A stretch of DNA of 64,000 bases, from assembly GCF_004102025.1 (NCBI RefSeq), contig NZ_CP025228.1, positions 3,100,001 to 3,164,000 of the forward strand, read 5' to 3'. Source of the stretch: Actinomyces qiguomingii. Lineage in GTDB: Bacteria; Actinomycetota; Actinomycetes; Actinomycetales; Actinomycetaceae. The stretch's first letter is position 1, and each line of letters starts with the position of its first letter. Under the pieces are notes generated by a model. That model was not told where the DNA came from, made no database searches, and saw only the letters and a program-made list of their open reading frames with translations. Position numbers and translations under genes: made by a program. Positions 1-8,783 of this stretch are shown here, one piece after another.

Positions 1-355
1 CCACATGCGTGATGAAACGGTTCGCTGCTGTGGACTTGCAGTCCGTCTTGGTGGCCCCGGGATCGATGGAACGCCACTTGCAGCCGGCGTAGTTGGTGAG
101 GTTGGAGTCCGTGACGGTCACGGAGCGCGTTTGCGTGGACCTATTGGTCACCTTCAGCTGGAAGCCGATCGTCTCTCCAATGTCATAGACGTCTTTTGGG
201 CCGTCGTCGGGATCGAGCACGATCTCCACATCTAGCTCAGCAGCATCGACTATCACGGCGGCGGCCGGCACGGCAGTTGCCAGACCGGCGACGGCGAGCG
301 CACCAGATGCGAGCAGCACCCCCAGCCGGCGAACAGAGAACCGCTTTGGTCTCAT
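1..355 (-). CDS. Secreted protein, N-terminal part (cut by window edge)
   Basis: The ATG at 355 opens a frame that runs off the left edge, giving about 118 residues. It begins with a clear signal peptide: basic start (MRPKRFSVRR), a hydrophobic stretch (LGVLLASGALAVAGLATA) and an Ala-rich cleavage region (VPAAA). Next comes a beta-rich module with the phrases GETIGFQLKVTN and TRSVTVTDSNL, which resembles the DUF11/CARDB-like Ig modules at the front of actinomycete surface proteins, including some exo-sialidases. The enzymatic part, if there is one, lies outside the window, so the function is unknown. A 9-bp inverted repeat lies just upstream of the start. Confidence 0.7.
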   Translation of the reverse strand, partial: MRPKRFSVRRLGVLLASGALAVAGLATAVPAAAVIVDAAELDVEIVLDPDDGPKDVYDIGETIGFQLKVTNRSTQTRSVTVTDSNLTNYAGCKWRSIDPGATKTDCKSTAANRFITHV

Positions 356-391
356 GGGATTCCTCTCGGTAGGGCATCATTGCCACGGGAT

Positions 392-416
392 ACATCAGAC
401 GTGCGATGTCTGATGT
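392..416. promoter_or_regulatory. Inverted repeat upstream of the secreted-protein gene
   Basis: The arms acatcagac (392-400) and gtctgatgt (408-416) are a perfect 9-bp inverted repeat with a 7-base spacer, 37 bases upstream of the ATG at 355. There is no T-run, so an operator for a dimeric regulator is more likely than a terminator. This is inference from position and symmetry. Confidence 0.4.
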
Positions 417-529
417 CTAGCTCAGTGTAGCGAAACCCCGCTGGTCAGACAAATCACAAGAAGTCGGCGTCGACCGTTCAGCCGGACCGCGCTGATGCGG
501 TACGTATCGCGAGCGGCATCACCCGCCAT

Positions 530-617
530 GTCGACCGACCTCCGCAGTAACGTCGACCGACCTCGGCAGTAACATCTACCGACCTCGGCAGTAACGTCGA
601 CCGACCTCGGCAGTGGG
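530..617 (-). repeat. Tandem 22-bp repeat, four units
   Basis: Four directly adjacent 22-base units start at 530, 552, 574 and 596. The unit read on the minus strand is roughly gttactgccgaggtcggtc plus ac. The array begins 12 bases beyond the map stop codon. Related arrays occur at 25375-25418 and 43054-43141, with a single worn copy near 62244. Units abut without spacers, so this is not a CRISPR array. Confidence 0.85.
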
Positions 618-629
618 GGCGGGGATAGG

Positions 630-1511
630 TCAGTCGAGGGGGCGGGGCTGCAGGCCGTAGGGGGCCAAGCCCTCCACTCCCCCGTCAGGGTCGGTGAGCA
701 CCCACACTCCCCCGGGAACAAGCGCAACCGTGTGCTCCCACTGCGCCGCGCGGGCGCCATCCCGCGTGACCACGGTCCAGCCGTCGTCAAGCTCGTCCAC
801 CTCCGCTGAGCCCAAGGTCAGCATCGGCTCAATGGCTAGCACCATGCCGGGCCGTAGCCTGGGGCCCTTGCGCTTGACCGAGTAGTTGAGCACATCCGGG
901 GCCATGTGCATGGCGGTGCCGATCCCGTGACCCACGTAGTCCTCCAGGATCCCCAGGCGCACGCCCTCCTGCTCGATCGTCGCCGCGACTGCGGCCTCAA
1001 CAGCGTCACCCACAACATTCAGCCTTCCGGCCCGCCCGCCGGCGTCGCCGGCGACGCCGCGGGCGAGAGCGGCGATGGCATCCCACAGTGCCCGTCGGGT
1101 GGTGGTATCCAGCACCCGGTCGGCATCGGTGGCATAGCTGCCGCCGACAACCGTGGTGAAGGCAGCGTCACCGTGCCACTGGACGCCGTCGTCGTCGGAG
1201 ATGTAGGCACCGCAGTCGAAGGTGACCAGGTCGCCGGCCCGGAGCACCCGCTGGCCGGGGATTCCGTGGACCACCTCATCGTTGACGGAGATGCACACGG
1301 TTGCCGGGTAGTCGTGGTAGCCCAGGAAGTTGGAGCGCGCTCCGGCGCGGGCAATGACGTCGGCGGAAACCGCGTCCAGTTCTCCTGTGGTGATGCCGGG
1401 GCGCACCGCCTCCCGCAGGGCAGCATGGATATCCGCGACCACGAGACCGGCTCGGCGCATGTGCCTTACCTGGTCGGGGCTCTTAAGCTGAATGCGTTCA
1501 CGCGTCAGCAT
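630..1511 (-). CDS. map: Methionine aminopeptidase, type I
   Basis: This cytosolic metalloprotease removes the initiator methionine from new proteins. The 293-residue product carries the five metal ligands of the family: D99 (FDCG), D115 (HGDAAF), H195 (GHGIG), E228 (AIEPM) and E259 (QWEHT), with the substrate-site histidine at 82. The length of about 290 fits an actinobacterial type I enzyme with a plain N-terminus. It follows adk by 24 bases in the secY-adk-map order. The infA-rpmJ-rpsM genes that usually come next are absent; a secreted-protein gene follows instead. Confidence 0.97.
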   Translation of the reverse strand: MLTRERIQLKSPDQVRHMRRAGLVVADIHAALREAVRPGITTGELDAVSADVIARAGARSNFLGYHDYPATVCISVNDEVVHGIPGQRVLRAGDLVTFDCGAYISDDDGVQWHGDAAFTTVVGGSYATDADRVLDTTTRRALWDAIAALARGVAGDAGGRAGRLNVVGDAVEAAVAATIEQEGVRLGILEDYVGHGIGTAMHMAPDVLNYSVKRKGPRLRPGMVLAIEPMLTLGSAEVDELDDGWTVVTRDGARAAQWEHTVALVPGGVWVLTDPDGGVEGLAPYGLQPRPLD

Positions 1512-1535
1512 TTTGATCCGCCCGCATTACCCCGC

Positions 1536-2120
1536 TCAGGCGGTTACGCCGCGGGCAGCCAACGCCGTCATGATGCGGTCGGTGACCTGATCCAGCTCAC
1601 CCACACCGTCCACACGCACCAGCAGGCCCCGCCGCTCGTACACAGCCGCCAGGGGCTCGGTCTGCTCGGCGTACACCTCCAGCCGTCGCCGAATCACCGG
1701 CTCGGTGTCGTCGGCGCGCCCCTGCTCGGCGGCGCGCCCCAGCAGGCGCTGCACCACCACCTCGGCGTCGGCGGTGATCTCCAGGACCACATCCAGGGCG
1801 AGCTCAGCTGCGGCGAGCATGGTGTCGAGCTCGTGGACCTGCGCCTCGGTGCGAGGGTAACCGTCCAGTAGGAAGCCATCGGCGGCGTCGTCGGCGGATA
1901 GACGGTCGGCGACCATGGCGTTGGTGACCGAGTCCGGCACGTACTCTCCGGCGTCCATGTACTGCTTGGCCTGTCGGCCCAGCTCGGTGCCGCCGGCCAC
2001 ATTGGCACGGAAGATGTCGCCGGTGGAGATGGCGGGGATGCCCAGCCGCTCGCAGATGCGGGCGGCCTGGGTACCCTTGCCGGCCCCGGGCGGGCCGAGG
2101 ATGACCATGCGTGCGCTCAT
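1536..2120 (-). CDS. adk: Adenylate kinase
   Basis: The enzyme catalyses AMP + ATP = 2 ADP in the cytosol. The P-loop GPPGAGKGT spans residues 9-17, followed by the AMP-binding STGDIFR segment and the DGYPRT motif. At 194 residues it is the short-LID form usual in high-GC Gram-positives and has no zinc-binding cysteines. The ATG overlaps the secY stop codon by four bases (ATGA), indicating translational coupling. Confidence 0.97.
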   Translation of the reverse strand: MSARMVILGPPGAGKGTQAARICERLGIPAISTGDIFRANVAGGTELGRQAKQYMDAGEYVPDSVTNAMVADRLSADDAADGFLLDGYPRTEAQVHELDTMLAAAELALDVVLEITADAEVVVQRLLGRAAEQGRADDTEPVIRRRLEVYAEQTEPLAAVYERRGLLVRVDGVGELDQVTDRIMTALAARGVTA

Positions 2121-3409
2121 GCTAGGAACCCTTCGTAGTGCCGCTGCTGCAGCTGGGAGTTGATTTCCTTGACCGTCTGCAAACCGACCCCCACCATGAT
2201 CAGGATGGTCGTACCGCCGAACGGCAGATTCTGGGACAGCCCCAGCTGCATCACAGCCAGCGTCGGCAACAGCGCGAGGATCAGCAGGTAGACGGCTCCG
2301 GCCGCGGTGATCCGGTTGATGACATAGCTGAGGTAGCGCACGGTCGGCTCTCCGGCCCGGATGCCCGGGATGAAGCCGCCGTACCGCTTCATGTTATCGG
2401 CGATCTCCTCGGAATTGAAGGTGATGGCCGTGTAGAAGAAGGTGAAAGCGAAGACCAGTGCACCATAAGCCACCAGATAGATCGTGTCGGTCTGCCGCAG
2501 GTTCGTAGCGATCCACTGCACCCAGGAGCTGGTGGGGCTGCCGAACTGCGCCACCAACTGCGGCATGGCCAGCAGTGAGGAAGCAAAAATCACCGGGATG
2601 ACGCCCGCGGTGTTGATCTTGATAGGGATATAGGTGGTCGACCCGCCGTACTGACGCCGCCCAACCATGCGCTTGGCGTACTGGACGGGAATGCGTCGCG
2701 TGGCCTGCTCAACGAAAACCACCGCCAGCGTAGCCACCAGGATGACGGCCACCACCGCCAGGAAGCGAGACGGACCGCCGGAGCCACCCAGAATGGAGAA
2801 GAGGTTCTGCGGCATGCCGGCAACAATCGAGGTGAAGATCAGCAGCGACATGCCGTTGCCGATGCCGTGCTCGGTGATTAGCTCTCCGAGCCACATGATC
2901 AGGCCGGTGCCGGCGGTCATGGTCACGATCATCAACGCCAGATTCAACGGCGAGTCGTCGGGGATCACCGGCACCGAGCAACCGGTGAACAGGTTGCCGT
3001 TGGCGGCAGTGGCCACGATCGTGGCCGACTGCAGCACGCCCAGCCCGATGGTCAGGTAGCGGGTGTACTCGGTCAGCTTGGCGGTGCCCGATTGGCCCTC
3101 CTTGTGCAGCTCCTCGAAACGCGGGATCACCACGCGTAGCAGCTGGATGATGATGGAGGCTGTGATGTAGGGCATGATGCCCAACGCGAAAACGCTCAGC
3201 TGCAGTAGGGCGCCGCCGGAGAAGACGTTGATCAACCCGAGCAGGCCCTCATCCTGGCTCTCCCCCACACAGATCTGCACGTTGGCCAGATGCACACCGG
3301 GAGTGGGCAGCACCGAGCCGATCCGGAACAACGCCATAATTCCCAGGGTGAACAGGAGTTTTCTCCTCAAATCCGGCGTCTTGAACGCCTGGATGAACGC
3401 ACTGAACAC
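2117..3409 (-). CDS. secY: Preprotein translocase subunit SecY
   Basis: SecY is the channel subunit of the Sec translocon in the cell membrane. The protein begins VFSAFIQAFKTPDLRRK and continues with the ten hydrophobic segments of the family and the conserved plug and loop region around GVTPGVIPVIFA-type sequence (here NTAGVIPVIFASS). The GTG at 3409 is preferred over the longer frame at 3475 because an AGGAG site sits six bases upstream and homologous proteins start at this point. That gives 430 residues. In most bacteria secY directly follows rplO; here about 1 kb with insertion debris separates them, so it needs its own promoter. Confidence 0.96.
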   Translation of the reverse strand: MFSAFIQAFKTPDLRRKLLFTLGIMALFRIGSVLPTPGVHLANVQICVGESQDEGLLGLINVFSGGALLQLSVFALGIMPYITASIIIQLLRVVIPRFEELHKEGQSGTAKLTEYTRYLTIGLGVLQSATIVATAANGNLFTGCSVPVIPDDSPLNLALMIVTMTAGTGLIMWLGELITEHGIGNGMSLLIFTSIVAGMPQNLFSILGGSGGPSRFLAVVAVILVATLAVVFVEQATRRIPVQYAKRMVGRRQYGGSTTYIPIKINTAGVIPVIFASSLLAMPQLVAQFGSPTSSWVQWIATNLRQTDTIYLVAYGALVFAFTFFYTAITFNSEEIADNMKRYGGFIPGIRAGEPTVRYLSYVINRITAAGAVYLLILALLPTLAVMQLGLSQNLPFGGTTILIMVGVGLQTVKEINSQLQQRHYEGFLA

Positions 3410-3626
3410 TCGGTCTCCTGATGGACGGCTGGTTGTGGATGTGGGGCATCGCGTCTGTCCACACCTGTGACGCATAGACAGACGCCCGGGCGGTACCCGC
3501 GGGAGAACCGCAGAGTGCAGCCCTGGGTCACACTACCCCTCTCGGCCGCACACGCCACGCCCGTACGTCGCTGCGAAACGGGGTATCGGTCACGCCGCCC
3601 TGCCCCGGCCCCGCCAAACCGGCTCT

Positions 3627-3944
3627 TCAGGTTCGAGGGTGTAGCAGCTGGTTGCGGAAGCCTCCGACGTGGATGAGGCCGCGGGTGATGCAATTGGTCA
3701 GGTTCGGCAAGCCCAGGGCGATGCCGCGTCAAGGTTCCAGGCGGTGCGTTGACCGCTTCGGTGGGCCCGTTGAAGATGCCGGGATGGTCGAAGTAGGCGA
3801 GTATGTCCTTGCGCCGCTGGTTCAGCGTCTGGCCCGCCGACTTCAGCTCTTCGAGGGTGTCAGGCAAACCGGTCTCGAGGGTCTTGAGGCCTTGTCCTTC
3901 TGGGTCTTGCCTTCGGTGAGGTTGTTGGCCCGATAGGCGGCCAC
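3627..3944 (-). pseudogene. ISL3-family transposase, decayed C-terminal fragment
   Basis: Reading the minus strand in three successive frames reconstructs an ISL3-type transposase tail. AAYRANNLTEGKTQ lies in one frame, LEELKSAGQTLNQRRKDILA with YFDHPGIFNGPTEAVN in the next, and GLPNLTNCITRGLIHVGGF then RNQLLHPRT with a stop in a third. An in-frame TGA interrupts the last piece after RLEP. The N-terminal catalytic half is missing. It is dead insertion-sequence debris between rplO and secY, with a repeat element directly beside it. Family assignment rests on the remembered PTEAIN / NLTN / GGFR pattern. Confidence 0.75.
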
Positions 3945-3947
3945 GGA

Positions 3948-4170
3948 TGGACCACCTGCCTGCGGTTGGACCACCTGCCTGCGGATGGACCACCTGAAAC
4001 GCACTCTCAGACGGTCCAACGGCAGAAACCCGGTCCAAGTACGAGGCCGGCAGCCGACCGGACCCATACCCACACCACCCCCAACAACCACAGAAACCAA
4101 CCCGGTCCACCTGAACGATGGGACGGGCCCGCAAACACACACCCACACGAACCAAGCCCTCAAACCCGAA
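3948..4170. repeat. Dispersed repeat element, copy A (19-bp motifs in opposed orientation)
   Basis: Two and a half 19-bp units start at 3948, 3967 and 3986 (tggaccacctgcctgcggt type). A conserved core follows (cctgaaacgcactctcagac), then one unit in the opposite sense at 4013-4031 (ggtccaacggcagaaaccc). After that comes about 130 bases shared with the element at 51302-51600, including ggtccaagtacgaggccggc. It abuts the ISL3 remnant. No coding sequence is credible here. Confidence 0.8.
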
Positions 4171-4346
4171 GCGCCGCCGAACTCCGGTACGGCAACCGCG
4201 CACACCTAGAAGTTCCCGCCACACGCACGCGTTGTGAAGCCAGGCGATCTCCAGACACGGAAACTCCATAACGCGTGCGTCGGGGCCGAACCCATACGTC
4301 GGAGCCGGAGGCGTACGCGCGGGGCGTCAATAAGGGCGGCGGAATA

Positions 4347-4391
4347 ACGGCTCCGGCCGGGCTGGGAAAATCCCTGCCCGGCCGGAGCCGT
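4347..4391 (-). terminator. Terminator after rplO
   Basis: A 16-bp perfect stem (4347-4362 with 4376-4391) encloses a loop holding a further four-base pair (ggga/tccc). On the minus strand it is followed by TATTCC. It lies 80 bases beyond the rplO stop and would end the spc transcript before secY. Confidence 0.8.
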
Positions 4392-4471
4392 CGTATTCGT
4401 CATGCTGCGCGCCGACTATCGGATGCGACGCCTGTAGAGCTTCAGCCCCGACCGCCGCATCCGACCGGCAC

Positions 4472-4942
4472 TCAGCGGCCCGCCAGCGTTCCGCCCGCGG
4501 CCTCGACCTTCTCCTTTGCGGAGTTCGACCAGGCGTCGACGGTGAGGTCAAGTTTGACCGTCACCTCGCCGCCGCCCAGCACCTTCACGAGCCGGCCCTT
4601 GCGCACCGCGCCCTTGGCGACCAGATCCTCAACGGTGACGGTGCCGCCGGCCGGGAACAGCTCAGCGATACGTCCCACGTTGACGGGCTGGTACTCCACC
4701 CGGTTCGGGTTGCGGAAGCCGCGCAGCTTGGGAAGCCGCATGTGCAGGGGCATCTGCCCGCCCTCGAAACCGGGACGCACCCGGTTGCGGGCCTTGGTGC
4801 CCTTGGTTCCGCGACCGGCGGTCTTGCCCTTGGAGGCCTCACCACGACCCACGCGGGTCTTGGCCTTCTTCGCCCCCGGTGCGGGGCGGAGGTCGTGCAG
4901 CCGGATGACCCGGCCCTCCTCCTGCTTGTTCGTGTCAGCCAT
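4472..4942 (-). CDS. rplO: 50S ribosomal protein L15
   Basis: This large-subunit assembly protein is recognised by its Gly/Arg/Lys-rich N-terminal tail ([21 protein letters not shown]) and the [18 protein letters not shown] signature. The start is placed at [10 protein letters not shown] rather than 15 bases earlier because it lies two bases after the rpmD stop. The product is 156 residues, close to family length. It is the last gene of the rplN-rplO block and is followed by a strong hairpin. Confidence 0.97.
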   Translation of the reverse strand: MADTNKQEEGRVIRLHDLRPAPGAKKAKTRVGRGEASKGKTAGRGTKGTKARNRVRPGFEGGQMPLHMRLPKLRGFRNPNRVEYQPVNVGRIAELFPAGGTVTVEDLVAKGAVRKGRLVKVLGGGEVTVKLDLTVDAWSNSAKEKVEAAGGTLAGR

Positions 4943-4943
4943 C

Positions 4944-5159
4944 TCAGGCCTCCTCAACGGTGACGAGGTGCGCCACCTTGGCGATCATGCCGCGCACGGA
5001 CGGGTTGTCCTCGCGGACCACGGACTGGCGGATCCGGCGCAGGCCAAGGGCCTTGAGGGTCTCGCGCTGGCGGCGGGTACCCCCGATCCCGGAGCGGACC
5101 TGGGTGACCTTGATCTGCCGGGCGTCGTGCTGTGTCTTTGCAGTTGCGGCGTCAGCCAT
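4944..5159 (-). CDS. rpmD: 50S ribosomal protein L30
   Basis: A 71-residue protein with the L30 core [20 protein letters not shown] followed by KALGLRRI and ending in [10 protein letters not shown]. The ATG at 5159 shares its A with the TGA stop of rpsE (TGATG), so the two are coupled. A GTG three bases earlier is an alternative start. Confidence 0.95.
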   Translation of the reverse strand: MADAATAKTQHDARQIKVTQVRSGIGGTRRQRETLKALGLRRIRQSVVREDNPSVRGMIAKVAHLVTVEEA

Positions 5160-5866
5160 CACGCACCCACTCCTTCAGCGGCCTTCTCGGCCTCCTTCTT
5201 CTCGGCCTCTGCGCGCTTGGCAGCCTCGCCCTCGGCCCGGGCGCGCAGCATCGACTGCGGCGCAATCTCCTCCAGGGGCAGACCACGGCGCACCGCGACC
5301 GACTCGGGCTGCTCGAGCTGCTTGAGCGCGGCGACCGTCGCGTGGACGATGTTGATCGCGTTCGAAGAGCCGAGCGACTTCGACAGGATGTCGTGCACGC
5401 CCGCGCACTCCAGGACGGCGCGAACCGGGCCACCGGCGATAACTCCGGTACCGGGTGAGGCCGGGCGCAGCAGCACAATGCCAGCGGCGTCCTCACCCTG
5501 AACCAGGTGCGGAATGGTGCGGCGGATCATCGGGACGTTGAAGAACTCCTTCTTCGCCGCCTCAACGGCCTTGGCGATAGCCGCGGGGACCTCCTTCGCC
5601 TTGCCGTAGCCGACGCCGACGGTGCCCTCTCCGTCACCAACCACGACCAGCGCCGTGAAGGTGAAGCGGCGGCCGCCCTTGACGACCTTGGACACGCGGT
5701 TGATGGTGACGACACGCTCGATGTACTTGTCGTCATTGCCACGGCCGGTGCCCCGGTCGCGGCGATCGTTGTTGCGGTCGCGACGCGCGCGGCCCTCGCC
5801 GCGCTCGCCCTCACGCCGGGCCGAGCCGTCAGACGACGCGGACCTGTCTCGCTGCGGTGCAGCCAT
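5159..5866 (-). CDS. rpsE: 30S ribosomal protein S5
   Basis: S5 helps set decoding fidelity in the small subunit. The double-stranded-RNA-binding-like domain ([21 protein letters not shown]) and the C-terminal domain ([20 protein letters not shown]) are intact. The 235 residues exceed the common 160-200 because of an Arg/Gly/Asp-rich N-terminal extension of about 50 residues ([16 protein letters not shown]), as seen in other actinobacteria, and a Glu/Ala/Lys-rich tail. Confidence 0.97.
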   Translation of the reverse strand: MAAPQRDRSASSDGSARREGERGEGRARRDRNNDRRDRGTGRGNDDKYIERVVTINRVSKVVKGGRRFTFTALVVVGDGEGTVGVGYGKAKEVPAAIAKAVEAAKKEFFNVPMIRRTIPHLVQGEDAAGIVLLRPASPGTGVIAGGPVRAVLECAGVHDILSKSLGSSNAINIVHATVAALKQLEQPESVAVRRGLPLEEIAPQSMLRARAEGEAAKRAEAEKKEAEKAAEGVGA

Positions 5867-5897
5867 CAGAAACTCCTTAACTCTCTCGTCGTCCGGC

Positions 5898-6272
5898 TCA
5901 GAAATCCAAGCCGCCCTCGCGGGCGCCCTCCGCTACGGCCGCCACGCGACCGTGATACTTGTATCCACCACGGTCGAACACGACCTTCTCAATACCCAGC
6001 GCCTTGGCGCGCTCGGCCACTAGCTCACCGACGCGGCGGGCCGCGCCGACCTTGTGGCCCTCAACGCCCTGAGCGGCGGCCTCGTGGGTGGAGGCCGAGC
6101 AGAGCGTATGTCCGATGGTGTCGTCGATGACCTGAGCCACCATGTGCCGGTTGGAGCGGCTGACAACCAGGCGGGGGCGCTCGGCAGTGCCGGACACGCG
6201 CTTGCGCACGCGCTGGTGGCGGATCTTGCGGGCAACGTTCTTGGTCTTGTCCCTCTTGATCGCATAAGCCAT
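5898..6272 (-). CDS. rplR: 50S ribosomal protein L18
   Basis: L18 binds 5S rRNA. The signature [20 protein letters not shown] and the C-terminal [20 protein letters not shown] are present. The ATG at 6272 ([12 protein letters not shown]) was chosen, two bases after the rplF stop; a GTG six bases upstream would overlap that stop. The product is 124 residues. Confidence 0.96.
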   Translation of the reverse strand: MAYAIKRDKTKNVARKIRHQRVRKRVSGTAERPRLVVSRSNRHMVAQVIDDTIGHTLCSASTHEAAAQGVEGHKVGAARRVGELVAERAKALGIEKVVFDRGGYKYHGRVAAVAEGAREGGLDF

Positions 6273-6274
6273 GG

Positions 6275-6814
6275 TCACTTACCAGCCTTTCCGACCTTGC
6301 GGCGCACGTTCTCGCCGGCGTAGCGCACACCCTTGCCCTTGTAGGGCTCCGGCGGGCGGATCTTGCGAATATTCGCGGCGACCTCGCCGACCTGCTCCTT
6401 GGAGATGCCCGAGACAATCACCTTGGAGGTGCCATCCACCTTCAACTCGATACCCTCGGGAGCGTCGACGACGACGGTGTGGGAGAAGCCGAGAGACAGC
6501 TCGATGCCGCTGCCCTTCTGGGCGGCGCGGTATCCGGTCCCGACGATCTCCAACTCCTTGGAATAGCCCTCAGTCACGCCGATCACCATGTTGTTGATCA
6601 GCGTGCGGGACAGGCCGTGCAGCGAGCGCGAGCGGCGCTCTTCATTCGGCCGGGTTACCAGGATGGAGCCGTCCTCCTGGCGGGCGACCGTCAACGGCTG
6701 GGCGATGGTGCGGCTCAGGGTGCCCTTGGGGCCCTTGACCGTCACATCATTGCCCTGAATGGTCACGTCCACTCCGGCGGGGACCGGAACGGGGAGACGT
6801 CCAATACGAGACAT
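6275..6814 (-). CDS. rplF: 50S ribosomal protein L6
   Basis: 179 residues starting [19 protein letters not shown], with both L6 repeats and the C-terminal signature [19 protein letters not shown]. It lies in the conserved order rpsH-rplF-rplR. Confidence 0.97.
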   Translation of the reverse strand: MSRIGRLPVPVPAGVDVTIQGNDVTVKGPKGTLSRTIAQPLTVARQEDGSILVTRPNEERRSRSLHGLSRTLINNMVIGVTEGYSKELEIVGTGYRAAQKGSGIELSLGFSHTVVVDAPEGIELKVDGTSKVIVSGISKEQVGEVAANIRKIRPPEPYKGKGVRYAGENVRRKVGKAGK

Positions 6815-6835
6815 GTTTCTTCTCCGCTCCTTCTC

Positions 6836-7234
6836 TCACCAGACGTAGGCGAGCACTTCGCCGCCTACGCCCCGTGACTCGGCCTGGCGGTCCGTGAGCA
6901 GGCCGGAGGAGGTGGACAGGATCGCCACCCCCAGGCCGCCGAGGACCTTGGGCAGGTTGGTGGACTTCGCGTACACGCGCAGACCGGGCTTGGAGACGCG
7001 CTTGAGTCCCTGGATGGCACGCTGCCGGTTGGCACCGTACTTCAGGTTCAGGGTGAGCGTCTTGCCGACCTGGGCGTCGGTAACCTCGTAGCCGTCGATG
7101 TAGCCCTCGTTCTTCAGCATATTGGCGATATTCACCTTCAGCTTGCTGGAGGGCATGGAGACGGTCTCGTGGTATGCGTTGTTGGCATTGCGCAGACGGG
7201 TCAGCATGTCTGCGATCGGGTCTGTCATTGTCAT
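6836..7234 (-). CDS. rpsH: 30S ribosomal protein S8
   Basis: 132 residues with the N-terminal [19 protein letters not shown] and the C-terminal [20 protein letters not shown] signature. S8 nucleates the central domain of 16S rRNA; in enteric bacteria it also represses its own operon, but no such site was identified here. Two ATG codons (7234, 7228) are possible starts. Confidence 0.96.
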   Translation of the reverse strand: MTMTDPIADMLTRLRNANNAYHETVSMPSSKLKVNIANMLKNEGYIDGYEVTDAQVGKTLTLNLKYGANRQRAIQGLKRVSKPGLRVYAKSTNLPKVLGGLGVAILSTSSGLLTDRQAESRGVGGEVLAYVW

Positions 7235-7292
7235 GAGTGGGCCTGCGCCCTTCCTCGTCGCGGTTTCCTCTTCGGACCTGCGACGTAAGTTC

Positions 7293-7478
7293 TTACCAGC
7301 TGGACTTGCTCACGCCGGGGAGCTGGCCACTCAGGGCCATCTCACGCAGGCAGATGCGGCACAGGCCGAACTTGCGGTACACCGAGCGGGGCCGGCCGCA
7401 GCGCTGGCAGCGCGTATAGGCGCGGACGCCGAACTTCGGCTTGCGGTTCGCCTTCGCGATCAGAGAGGTCTTTGCCAT
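7293..7478 (-). CDS. rpsN: 30S ribosomal protein S14, zinc-binding type
   Basis: A 61-residue protein beginning [20 protein letters not shown]. The two CxxC pairs CQRC and CRIC form the zinc ribbon of the short (type Z) S14. It lies between rplE and rpsH as usual, one base after the rplE stop. Any longer zinc-free paralogue would lie elsewhere. Confidence 0.96.
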   Translation of the reverse strand: MAKTSLIAKANRKPKFGVRAYTRCQRCGRPRSVYRKFGLCRICLREMALSGQLPGVSKSSW

Positions 7479-7479
7479 G

Positions 7480-8061
7480 TCACTTCTCCTTGAAGGGGAA
7501 GCCGAGCTGCCGCAGCAGCGAGCGGGCCTCCTCATCGGTCTTGGCCGTGGTGACCACGGTGATGTCCATGCCGCGCACGCGGTCAATGGCGTCTGGGTCG
7601 ATCTCGTGGAACACGGACTGCTCGGTGAGACCGAAGGTGTAGTTGCCGTTGCCGTCGAACTGCTTCGGGCTAAGCCCGCGGAAGTCGCGGATGCGCGGCA
7701 GGGCGATCGAGATGAGCCGGTCAAGGAACTCCCACATGCGGTCACCGCGCAGCGTGGCGTGGGCGCCGATCGGCTGTCCCGCGCGCAGCTTGAACTGGGC
7801 GATCGACTTGCGGGCACGAGTCACCTGCGGCTTCTGGCCGGTGATGGCTGCGAGGTCGCGGATGGCGCCCTCAATCAGCTTGGAATCGTGGGCGGCCTCG
7901 CCCACGCCCATGTTGACCACTACCTTGACCACGCGCCCGACCTGCATGACATTGGAGTGGTTGAACTCCTTCTGCAGGGCGGGACGCACCTGGTCGGCGT
8001 ACTTGGTCTTCAGTCGGGGGGTGACGGCGGCAGCCGTGGTCTGAGCCGTGTTCTCGGTCAT
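7480..8061 (-). CDS. rplE: 50S ribosomal protein L5
   Basis: A 5S rRNA-binding protein of about 193 residues. Seen are [14 protein letters not shown], the [20 protein letters not shown] signature and the C-terminal [20 protein letters not shown]. The ATG at 8061 has a GGAGG site ten bases upstream; a GTG at 8067 overlapping the rplX stop is an alternative. Confidence 0.96.
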   Translation of the reverse strand: MTENTAQTTAAAVTPRLKTKYADQVRPALQKEFNHSNVMQVGRVVKVVVNMGVGEAAHDSKLIEGAIRDLAAITGQKPQVTRARKSIAQFKLRAGQPIGAHATLRGDRMWEFLDRLISIALPRIRDFRGLSPKQFDGNGNYTFGLTEQSVFHEIDPDAIDRVRGMDITVVTTAKTDEEARSLLRQLGFPFKEK

Positions 8062-8063
8062 GG

Positions 8064-8408
8064 TCACAGATCCTCCCCGGACTTCTTGGCATAACGCACG
8101 CGCACCATGCGCTTGCGGCCATTGGGACGCACGCCCTCCTCGACCCTGAAGCCGACGCGGGTACGCTGCTTGGTCTTGGGGTCGATGGGCATCACGTTGG
8201 AGATGTGGATGGGGGCCTCGACGGTCTCGATGCCGCCGGCGCGGGCTCCCTGGGCGGTCTGGCGAGGACGCGTGTGCTTGGTGACGCGCTGCACGCCCTC
8301 GACCACAACCCGGTCCTCCTTCGGGATGACCCGAAGGACCCGGCCGGTCTTGCCCTTGTCCTTGCCGGCGATGACAATGACCTGATCGCCCTTCTTGACA
8401 CGTGCCAT
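8064..8408 (-). CDS. rplX: 50S ribosomal protein L24
   Basis: 114 residues with the KOW motif near the start ([20 protein letters not shown]). L24 is one of the first proteins to bind 23S rRNA. It lies three bases after rplN and is followed by rplE. Confidence 0.96.
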   Translation of the reverse strand: MARVKKGDQVIVIAGKDKGKTGRVLRVIPKEDRVVVEGVQRVTKHTRPRQTAQGARAGGIETVEAPIHISNVMPIDPKTKQRTRVGFRVEEGVRPNGRKRMVRVRYAKKSGEDL

Positions 8409-8411
8409 GGG

Positions 8412-8783
8412 TCAGATCACCTCCGGGGCGAGTGAAACGATGCGCATGAACCTCTTCTCGCGAAGCTCACGGCCGACGGGGCCGAAGATGCGCGTGCCGC
8501 GCGGCTCACCGTCCTTATCCCTGATTAGGACGGCCGCGTTCTCATCGAAGCGGATGTACGAGCCGTCCGGGCGGCGACGTTCCTTGGCGGCGCGCACGAC
8601 CACAGCCCTGACCACATCGCCCTTCTTGACGTTGCCGCCGGGGATGGCGTCCTTGACGGTGGCGACGATCTGGTCGCCGATGCCCGCATAGCGCCGACCC
8701 GAGCCGCCGAGCACGCGGATGCAAAGGATCTCCTTAGCACCGGTGTTGTCGGCGACCTTTAGTCGCGACTCCTGCTGGATCAT
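8412..8783 (-). CDS. rplN: 50S ribosomal protein L14
   Basis: 123 residues starting [20 protein letters not shown] and containing the family signature [20 protein letters not shown]. The start is set by family length and by the GAGAAC stretch upstream. It is the first gene of the second ribosomal block: 384 bases with a strong terminator separate it from rpsQ, so it is expected to have its own promoter. Confidence 0.97.
   Translation of the reverse strand: MIQQESRLKVADNTGAKEILCIRVLGGSGRRYAGIGDQIVATVKDAIPGGNVKKGDVVRAVVVRAAKERRRPDGSYIRFDENAAVLIRDKDGEPRGTRIFGPVGRELREKRFMRIVSLAPEVI

Noticed and set aside
3367..4269. 300-residue minus-strand frame between rplO and secY
   Set aside because: It joins the secY start region, a frameshifted transposase fragment and repeat-element sequence; only the transposase-derived middle is meaningful, and it is annotated as a pseudogene.
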